From a virus, in IMG/VR virus record IMGVR_UViG_3300000101_000228, positions 1 to 21,271 of that record: a stretch of 21,271 bases of DNA; one strand, written 5' to 3'. Positions 7,973-15,000 of this stretch are shown in pieces. Under the pieces are notes generated by a model. It had not been told where the DNA came from, searched no databases, and saw nothing but the letters and a program-made list of their open reading frames with translations. The position numbers and the translations under genes were made by a program. The number at the start of each line of letters is the position of its first letter. Within the stretch, counting starts at the first letter, position 1.

Positions 7973-9463
7973 ATGGCAAGTACATTTGGATTTCACGACG
8001 GCAACGGGGGCACCCCAGCACCGGCACCAAAAATGCAGACATTATCGTCGGCATATATAGATTTTACAAGCGCAGACGCAAATTCCGCAAATTGGGCACA
8101 ACAATACGTTCCGGACCTTATGGCAAAGGAAGCAGAGGTATTCGGGAACCGATCGGTTTCTGGGTTTTTAGAAATGGTTGGAGCTGAAGAGGCTATGACT
8201 GCGGACCAAGTCGTTTGGTCTGAGCAAGGTAGATTACATCTATCTGGAACAGGTGCAATGACATCGACTGACGGCTTGTTCGTTGTAACGAAAGACTCTG
8301 ATGGAGGCACGACGGGCGATATAGGTATCCGTATAGGAGATATGATTTTAATCTCTGATGCAAATCAAACTCTTAGAGGGTACGTCACAGGTACCGAAAC
8401 TGAAACAAGTACCATATCAACTACCGGGCAGTTTACAGCGAAATGTTATGACGCTGCGGACTTTACTGGTATTTCGGCTACAGATGGTGAGGTTTCCTTC
8501 CTAGTGTTTGGATCTGAGTATGAGAAGGGAAAAGAAGGTCGTGGTGGAGCTATCCAACCTAACTTCAAATCTTATAGCAACCAACCTATTATCATGAAAG
8601 ATAAGTATGAGATCTCTGGATCTGACGCTTCTCAAATTGGTTGGGTTGAAGTTTCTGGTGAGGATGGGCAATCAGGTTACTTATGGTACCTAAAGTCTGC
8701 AGGTGATACTAAAACACGTTTTACAGATTACTGTGAGATGGCGTTAGTAGAGTCTGTTAAGGCAGCTGGATCTTCAGGTGTCGAAGGCCTGTCTGGCAAC
8801 CTAAAAGGTACAGAAGGTTTATTCGCGGCAGTTGAGGATAGAGGCCACGTGCAATTTGGATTTCAAAACTCGATTGGTAGTGGTGATAACCTAGCTTTGT
8901 CAGATTTTGACGACATTCTAAAGGAGTTTGACAAGCAAGGTGCGATTGAAGAGTACATGATTTTCTGCAACAGAACATACGCTTTGGAAATAGACGATCT
9001 ATTGGCTACTATGAACTCTGACACGTCGGGTACTTCTTACGGAGTATTTAACAACGAGGCTGATATGGCTCTTAACTTAGGTTTCACTGGGTTCCGTCGT
9101 GGATCTTACGATTTCTATAAGACAGATTGGAAGTATCTAAACGACTCCGCTACTCGTGGTAGCGTTAAGGATGTTTCGGCAGTTGTTGCATCTGCAAGCG
9201 CTGCTTTAGGCACCGTGGCTGGCATGTTCGTTCCAGCTGGAACCTCTACTGTATATGACCAACAGTTAGGCAAGAACCTTAAGCGTCCTTTCCTACACGT
9301 TCGTTACAGAGCTTCTCAGGCGGATGATCGCAGATTCAAGACATGGACCACTGGTTCTGTTGGAGCTGCGTCGTCTGATTTAGATGCTATGGAGATGCAC
9401 TTCTTAACTGAGCGTTGCTTAGTTGTACAAGGAGCTAACAACTTCATGATGATACGTGGATAA
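7973..9463 (+). CDS. Major capsid protein
   Basis: A 496-residue protein following the scaffold candidate and ending at a strong terminator, as the main shell protein does. The N-terminal arm is Gly/Pro/Ala-rich (GNGGTPAPAPKMQTL), then WAQQYVPDLMAKEAEVFGNR, an N-arm/helix region of the type seen in HK97-fold capsid proteins of marine podoviruses. A beta-rich insertion (about 95-180) carries many Thr, Ser and Gly. The C-terminal part has HFLTERCLVVQGANNFMMIRG, which resembles the closing strand of such proteins. No obvious prohead protease site or protease gene is present. Codon use differs from the neighbours: CGT is the most common Arg codon and ATT/ATC outnumber ATA, as expected for a very highly expressed gene. 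The leader is only 14 bases, A-rich, without a Shine-Dalgarno sequence. Confidence 0.87.
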   Translation: MASTFGFHDGNGGTPAPAPKMQTLSSAYIDFTSADANSANWAQQYVPDLMAKEAEVFGNRSVSGFLEMVGAEEAMTADQVVWSEQGRLHLSGTGAMTSTDGLFVVTKDSDGGTTGDIGIRIGDMILISDANQTLRGYVTGTETETSTISTTGQFTAKCYDAADFTGISATDGEVSFLVFGSEYEKGKEGRGGAIQPNFKSYSNQPIIMKDKYEISGSDASQIGWVEVSGEDGQSGYLWYLKSAGDTKTRFTDYCEMALVESVKAAGSSGVEGLSGNLKGTEGLFAAVEDRGHVQFGFQNSIGSGDNLALSDFDDILKEFDKQGAIEEYMIFCNRTYALEIDDLLATMNSDTSGTSYGVFNNEADMALNLGFTGFRRGSYDFYKTDWKYLNDSATRGSVKDVSAVVASASAALGTVAGMFVPAGTSTVYDQQLGKNLKRPFLHVRYRASQADDRRFKTWTTGSVGAASSDLDAMEMHFLTERCLVVQGANNFMMIRG

Positions 9464-9482
9464 TAACTACATATGCTAAACG

Positions 9483-9516
9483 CCAGGGGGTTTCGGCCCC
9501 CTGGTTTTTGGTTTTT
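9483..9516 (+). terminator. Rho-independent terminator after the capsid gene
   Basis: A perfect 8-bp stem: CCAGGGGG (9483-9490) pairs with CCCCCTGG (9497-9504) around the 6-base loop TTTCGG. TTTTT follows directly, then GG and a second T-run. It lies 19 bases after the tandem capsid stop codons TAATAA. Such a terminator would let transcripts from upstream end after the capsid gene, raising capsid mRNA over downstream tail genes. Read-through must occur unless a promoter lies between it and the next gene at 9534. Confidence 0.9.
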
Positions 9517-9533
9517 TTAAATTATATTATATT

Positions 9534-10367
9534 ATGGCTAAAAAGCAAACAAAAAATACCGAGGTACAGGAACCTCAAATAGAGACGATGGTGGCAGAGA
9601 AAGCCCCAACAAAGAACTACGAAAAACTTGAGAGAAATAAAACCCCGAAATGGGAGATAAAAGATAGGCACTATTACCTTAAAGGAAGGAAGAGCCCTCT
9701 AACAGCTAGATTACCTGGAAAAGGTTTATATTGGTTCGATGAGGAAAAAGGTCAAGATAGAGAAATGCTCTTAACCCGTAACCAAAAGACATTATTTGTA
9801 GATGAAATGGTTGGACCTAAGCAGCTACAGCAGATTATTTTTAACTCTGGAGTCCTTACGGTTAACAAAAGGAATCAGAACCTACAGAAACTACTCTCGC
9901 TGTATCACCCTATGAAAAATAAGATGTATGCAGAAAGAGACGACGTAGCTACAGCCACCGTACAGGTGGATAATATAGAGATGGAGCTAGCCGCTATGAA
10001 CGCTGCTGTAAATACAGATATAGACATGGCTGAGGCTATCATGCGCGCTGAGATCGGTTCTAAGGTATCTAGCATGAGTTCTAAGGAGCTTAGACGTGAT
10101 CTATTGGTATTTGCAAAGAGAAACCCTAGATTGTTTATAGAGTTGTCTAATGACACCAATATACACCTAAGGAATGTAGGTATTAAAGCCACTGAGCTAG
10201 GGATTGTGAAATTATCCCCAGATCAAAGAACGTTCATGTGGGGAACTAATGACAGGAAGTTAATGACTGTGCCTTTTGACGAGCACCCATACTCGGCTCT
10301 TGCCTCTTGGTTTAAGACTGACGAAGGAATGGAAGTCTTTAACTCTATAGAGAAGAGATTACAATAA
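9534..10367 (+). CDS. Unknown, structural candidate between capsid and connector genes
   Basis: A 277-residue protein isolated between two hairpins, with an ATTATGG start context. Residues 1-40 are Lys/Glu/Gln-rich and probably flexible. The next part has DRHYYLKGRKSPLTARLPGK and LYWFDEEKGQDREMLLTRNQ, resembling a small beta domain. A central helical segment rich in Ala and Met (VQVDNIEMELAAMNAAVNTD) follows. The C-terminal third, with LLVFAKRNPRLFIELSNDTN and later FMWGTNDRKLMTVPFDEHPY, ends in SALASWFKTDEGMEVFNSIE and looks like a small winged-helix or mixed domain. Similar proteins follow the capsid gene in other marine phages, from memory. Possible roles are head decoration, head completion or a regulator of late expression. 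No catalytic motif is visible, and no function is assigned. Confidence 0.8.
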   Translation: MAKKQTKNTEVQEPQIETMVAEKAPTKNYEKLERNKTPKWEIKDRHYYLKGRKSPLTARLPGKGLYWFDEEKGQDREMLLTRNQKTLFVDEMVGPKQLQQIIFNSGVLTVNKRNQNLQKLLSLYHPMKNKMYAERDDVATATVQVDNIEMELAAMNAAVNTDIDMAEAIMRAEIGSKVSSMSSKELRRDLLVFAKRNPRLFIELSNDTNIHLRNVGIKATELGIVKLSPDQRTFMWGTNDRKLMTVPFDEHPYSALASWFKTDEGMEVFNSIEKRLQ

Positions 10368-10383
10368 TAATCATCCATAGGTA

Positions 10384-10411
10384 GAAAGGCCCCCAATACA
10401 GGGGGTCTTTC
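10384..10411 (+). terminator. Hairpin, possible attenuator or weak terminator
   Basis: An 11-bp stem: GAAAGGCCCCC (10384-10394) pairs with GGGGGTCTTTC (10401-10411), with one G-T wobble and the 6-base loop AATACA. The only T-rich stretch is inside the 3' arm (TCTTTC); the bases after it are CATACTATG, so there is no clean U-tract. It lies 14 bases after the TAATAATAA-like stop region of the upstream gene and 24 bases before the next start. It may be a leaky terminator, an RNA-end stabiliser or a processing site. Confidence 0.6.
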
Positions 10412-10435
10412 ATACTATGAAACATAAAAAGAATT

Positions 10436-11134
10436 ATGGCAATAAGTATAGACACTATATATCAGAGAGTATTAGCTCTTGCTAACAAAGAGCAACGCGG
10501 TTATATAACTCCACAAGAGTTTAACTTATTGGCAAACCAGGCTCAGATGACAATTTTTGAGTCATATTTTTACACAAAAAACCGTAGCGATAAATCAGAG
10601 GATTCAAGAGCAGATGACACTGAGACTAGCATATCAAAGCTGCTAGACATGAAGCTAAGGCCTTTCACGGCTATGACGGCTATGGTAGGAGGTGCTGGTG
10701 GTAAGTGGTCGTATCCAGACTCATACCAAGTGGGTAAGTTGTTTTTCAATGGATACCAGTGTCATAGATTATCTATAAACGATTTAAAGAGACAGACCAC
10801 ATCTAAAAGGCATGTTGGTATAGAACCGATATACTCAGATGTAGTTGAAGGAGATCGTGACATTATAGCGTATAATGGCGTTTCAACAATAAGCAGCGAC
10901 TTACGATGCGAGGCTATATCTAAGCCGATCGATGTAGCTTGGGGGTATGTAGTTATAAACAACAAAGCCCTGTACAACGCTAACACTTCTGTAGATTTCC
11001 AGCTGCACGACTCAGAGGAGGATACTTTAGTGGATAGGATTTTAGCAATGGCTGGTATAGTAATAAACAAGGTGGGTTTAGCTCAAACCGCATCTCAGAC
11101 CGTGGCAAACGAGCAGAATCTCCAAAACGTATAA
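10436..11134 (+). CDS. Head-tail connector/ring-type protein candidate
   Basis: A 232-residue protein, first of the connector group. The N-terminal block NKEQRGYITPQEFNLLANQA (17-36), continued by MTIFESYFY, is a helical signature I associate with adaptor or ring proteins of marine and crAss-like podoviruses, where it likely docks on the portal. The middle is beta-rich (GGKWSYPDSYQVGKLFFNGYQ, in two parts) and the later part alternates strands: DIIAYNGVSTISSDLRCEAI, then WGYVVINNKALYN. The C-terminus is a helix, TLVDRILAMAGIVINKVGLA. It would sit below the portal and join head to tail. The gene starts in ATTATGG after the second hairpin and ends TAATAA directly before the next ATG. The assignment is by motif memory and gene order. 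Confidence 0.62.
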   Translation: MAISIDTIYQRVLALANKEQRGYITPQEFNLLANQAQMTIFESYFYTKNRSDKSEDSRADDTETSISKLLDMKLRPFTAMTAMVGGAGGKWSYPDSYQVGKLFFNGYQCHRLSINDLKRQTTSKRHVGIEPIYSDVVEGDRDIIAYNGVSTISSDLRCEAISKPIDVAWGYVVINNKALYNANTSVDFQLHDSEEDTLVDRILAMAGIVINKVGLAQTASQTVANEQNLQNV

Positions 11135-11137
11135 TAA

Positions 11138-12034
11138 ATGGGAATTTTAACTAGCAACACTCCAGGCGCATACTACGACGATGATAGCGAGTACGGGGGG
11201 TATAGGTTTATAGAACTGTCAGAGATAATAAAGTCATTCACAGCCGTATATGTAGGAGAGGGTAAAATATGCGAGAATGTTAGCTCGGGTGACGTGGTGT
11301 TCCATGCTATCAGGGGTTTACAGGAACTTAGTTACGACACTTTAAACTCTACTAAAGAATGGGAGGTTGAGGTACCTTCTAGCTTAACTTTGGTTATGCC
11401 GCTAGATTACGTTAATTATGTTAAGCTGTCCTGGAGCGATAGCAACGGGATAGAGAGACTTATATACCCAACGTCAAAAACATCAAACCCCAGCAATATA
11501 GTAGAGCCAGTTGAGGAGTGGGGAGGTTTTGAAACAACTAGTCCAGGAACAGATATAACTTCTACTGAAGACTCAGACACTAAGACAGCATACAAGGGAG
11601 CTACGCCTATTACTGCAGAAGCAGACACAGGCGAACCTATCGGAGCGGATGGTGGTAGATATGGTATAGACCCACAACACTCTCAAGCTAATGGTAGTTT
11701 TTACATAGATCACAAGGCAGGTAAGTTTCACTTTGGATCTGCTTTAGCTGGTAAAACTCTAATACTTAAGTACATTAGCGACGGTCTAGTGACAACTAAC
11801 AACGCTTTAGATTTCACAAAATCTATAGTACCTAAATTTGCGGAGGAGGCCATATACAAGCATATACTATATGGAGTACTATTATCTCGTAAAGATTCAC
11901 CTGCAGGATTGGTGGCACAGATAAAAAAAGAAAGGTTTGCTGAGACTAGAAAAGCTAAACTTAGGTTGTCTAATATAAAATCCGAGGAGATAGCGCAAAT
12001 ACTACGAGGCGGCTCTAAAATAATAAAACACTAA
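11138..12034 (+). CDS. Tail ring/tubular adaptor-type protein candidate
   Basis: A 298-residue protein 3 bases after the previous gene. The N-terminal helix region contains ELSEIIKSFTAVYVGEGKIC and FHAIRGLQELSYDT, then strands ending YVKLSWSDSNGIERLIYP. A Thr/Glu-rich acidic linker (about 118-168) follows. The C-terminal half has GRYGIDPQHSQANGSFYID, GKFHFGSALAGKTLILKYIS and a helix with YKHILYGVLLSRKD. It closes with a basic segment, KAKLRLSNIKSEEIAQILRG, and IKH. These blocks recur in proteins next to the hub gene in many marine podoviruses (recalled). The pair with the upstream gene suggests stacked rings that build the neck. No enzyme motif is present. Confidence 0.6.
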   Translation: MGILTSNTPGAYYDDDSEYGGYRFIELSEIIKSFTAVYVGEGKICENVSSGDVVFHAIRGLQELSYDTLNSTKEWEVEVPSSLTLVMPLDYVNYVKLSWSDSNGIERLIYPTSKTSNPSNIVEPVEEWGGFETTSPGTDITSTEDSDTKTAYKGATPITAEADTGEPIGADGGRYGIDPQHSQANGSFYIDHKAGKFHFGSALAGKTLILKYISDGLVTTNNALDFTKSIVPKFAEEAIYKHILYGVLLSRKDSPAGLVAQIKKERFAETRKAKLRLSNIKSEEIAQILRGGSKIIKH

Positions 12035-12036
12035 GC

Positions 12037-15000
12037 ATGCCAGAGATGAAACGCAGCTTCGTTAAAGCGAAGATGAACAAAGATGTTGATGAGCGCACGC
12101 TTCCACCTGGTGAGTATAGGGATGCTTTGAACGTACAAGTGGCCACCTCAGATACTGGGGATTCTGGAGCTCTACAGAATATCATGGGTAACGCTAAGGT
12201 CACAAATGTCGTGCAAGGCGGATCATATGTATCCGCTTCAGGAGATACGTGTGTAGGGATGGTTAAAAACACTTCTACAGATAAAATATATTACTTTATA
12301 TCCTCTCTGAATCTTGAAGGTTCAGTTTCTAAAGATTACATATTAGAGTATGACACTATTAATGGTGAGTTAAGATACGTATTTGTAGATATATGGAGGG
12401 TTGCAATAACTCCTGGCGTAATTAACGATGTGGCAGCGATCTCTGTTACTGGCAATAAAGCTATACGCAAGGGAATGAAGCTTGGGTCTGATACCAGCAT
12501 AACCGTAACTCACGCAAGTCCCACGAGTATAACCTTATCTAGCGGTATAACGACTACTACCGACCAAGAAATATTTTTTGTATCAGAGCGTGTTTTAGAG
12601 TTTCCTACCACCGGACTTGTAACAGGTATAAATATACTTGATGATACTCTTTTCTGGACGGATAACGCTACAGAGCCTAAGAGAGTCAATGTAACTAAAT
12701 CTTTCAAAGGCACAGGCGGTCAGACGAGTTACCCTGACTTCCGACCTGGGTCTTCAATTTACCGACAAGTGTTTAACGGTGACACCCCTGATTTTCACAC
12801 GCGGTTTGTTAAAGATAACTCAGACGTGCCGGGTGGTTTAGAGGTGCTTATTGATGAAGGTAATGGTAGCGAATCTAACTTCCAAGTGGAGTATGTTAAA
12901 CGCAGCGACATAACAGTCATACGAAAAGCGCCCACGCAAGCTTTGAATGTTGAGATGTCCACAACTATTATACCAAGGCAAGGGGATACGGAGGGTATTA
13001 TTAGCGGCGCAGTTATATGGAATGGATCGCACCCTGTAGGTGAGACTATAACAGGTTTAGAGTTCAATAACCCAATGAGCTTTCTTGAGGACGATATAGT
13101 ATTGTTTTCAGTTATAGGTGGTGGAGCAGGCTCTAATGGTAAGTACGATGTGATGGCTAGGGTGATATCTAGTAATGTTGAAAACCCTGACAGTGATCCA
13201 CAGAGCACAGGTTTTAAGTTTCTAGTTTTATCTATATCTGCTGAGCTAGATTCCTCGTTTAACGATTGGAGAGTAGACCTTGACGAAGGCCAAGCGGTTC
13301 TTGAGGATAAGTTTGTTAGGTTTTCATATAGATACAAGTATCAGGATGGGGAATACTCTACGTTTGCCCCGTGGTCGGAGATTGCTTTTCTACCTGGTGA
13401 GTACAATTATTTTGCTCAAGAAGGCTACAACAAAGGCATGAGTAACAGCTTACATAATATTAAGCTTAAAAATTATGTACCAGCAGATATACCACTAGGT
13501 GTTGCAGAAATAGACCTCCTATATAAAGAGACTAACAATCCCACGGTGTATACTGTTAAGACAGTTGAACCAACAGATACTACGTACGTTCTAGAGACAG
13601 ACTTGGTTCACGCGGTTGTTCCGTCAAACCAGCTAATACGCCCTTGGGATAACGTGCCTAGACAAGCTTTGGCTCAGGAGGTAAGTGCTAATAGGATTAT
13701 ATATGGAAACTACTTACAAAACTATACTGTAGAAAAAGACCCTGAGATACGCTCTCGGATAAACTCTGTTCCAGTTGATTTGCTTGAAAACGGAGTGTCA
13801 TCAATAAAATCTCTAAGAGAGTATCAGATTGGAGTTGTATTCAGTGATGAGTATGGTAGAGAAACGCCCGTTTTAACAAACGAAAAAGCGGCTGTAAAAG
13901 TGCCTATGCTTAGTAGCTCTAGATCAAATAGCCTGAGTGTTAACATAGACAGTAGTACGCCTGTTCCAACCTGGGCTACCCACTACTCTTTTTACATAAA
14001 AGAACCTACTACGGAGTATTACACTTTAGCTATGGACCGATGGTACCTAGCTGCAGATGGTAATATATGGTTGTCTTTCCCTTCTTCTGAGAGAAATAAA
14101 ATAGATGACGAAACGTTTTTATATCTAAAAAAAGCCCACGGCACTGACATAGCCGTAACAAGTGGCCAAAAGTATAAGATACTATCTATAAAAAACGAAG
14201 CGCCAGACTATATAAAGACAAAATACGTATACCTACAGGCAGTTACAAACACACCTGGATCTAACGCTAATGTTGGAAGCTCTAGCGGTGGATACCCTCT
14301 TGTTGGGCAAAAGAAGATATCTGTTGACACATCTTTGCTAACGCATCTTAACCCGTCTAAGTCTATTAGGGTGAGATTCAAAAACACTGCGGACTTAGAG
14401 TCTGATAGTGGCGAGTCTCAATTTTACACTGTCGATAAAGTGTCACCAGAAGGAGAGAAGACAATATTCCATATACATGGCGAATTAACCACTGACGTAG
14501 CGTGGTCAACGAGTGAGGGGGATAACTTTGGTACTTGGGAAGGTAGAATCGATACTTTACAAATGGAGATTCACGAAGGAGAACCAAAAAACCTCCCTGA
14601 GTTTGACGGAAGATTTTTTGTGAAAGTGCTGCAGAGTTTAGAGGTGACAGACTTGATAACCTCTTTCAGTAACGACAATACCTCCTTTAAAGTGAGTGAC
14701 CAATGGGAGGTGTCGTATGCCAACAACAGCGCATACAAGATCCCAGAGGCAAATGAAGCCTTATCTGAGAACAACCTTGCGGTGCTAAAAACAGCGGCTC
14801 ATTTTGAATCAAACGCATATGATGGGGTTCACCCAACTGAGCATAGCAGCCACTTCCATGCACAAAGTGGACAATCAGCTTATGGATGGGATGCCACCGC
14901 AACGGGTCTTAGTATAACTGGAGATCCTATAGAAAAACTAAACGGTGGTGGGGGAGCGGTATTCTGGGAATCAATGAGAGGCAAGTTCTTTATAGATAGG

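Noticed and set aside
10436-12034. Programmed frameshift of tail-assembly chaperone type
   Set aside because: The two genes are in separate complete frames with their own stops and starts, no slippery site with overlap is seen, and no tape measure gene follows.
12795-13337. 180-residue minus-strand open frame inside the hub gene
   Set aside because: Composition is Ser/Leu/Ile-rich without motifs, and the + strand frame has clear continuity with the hub family.
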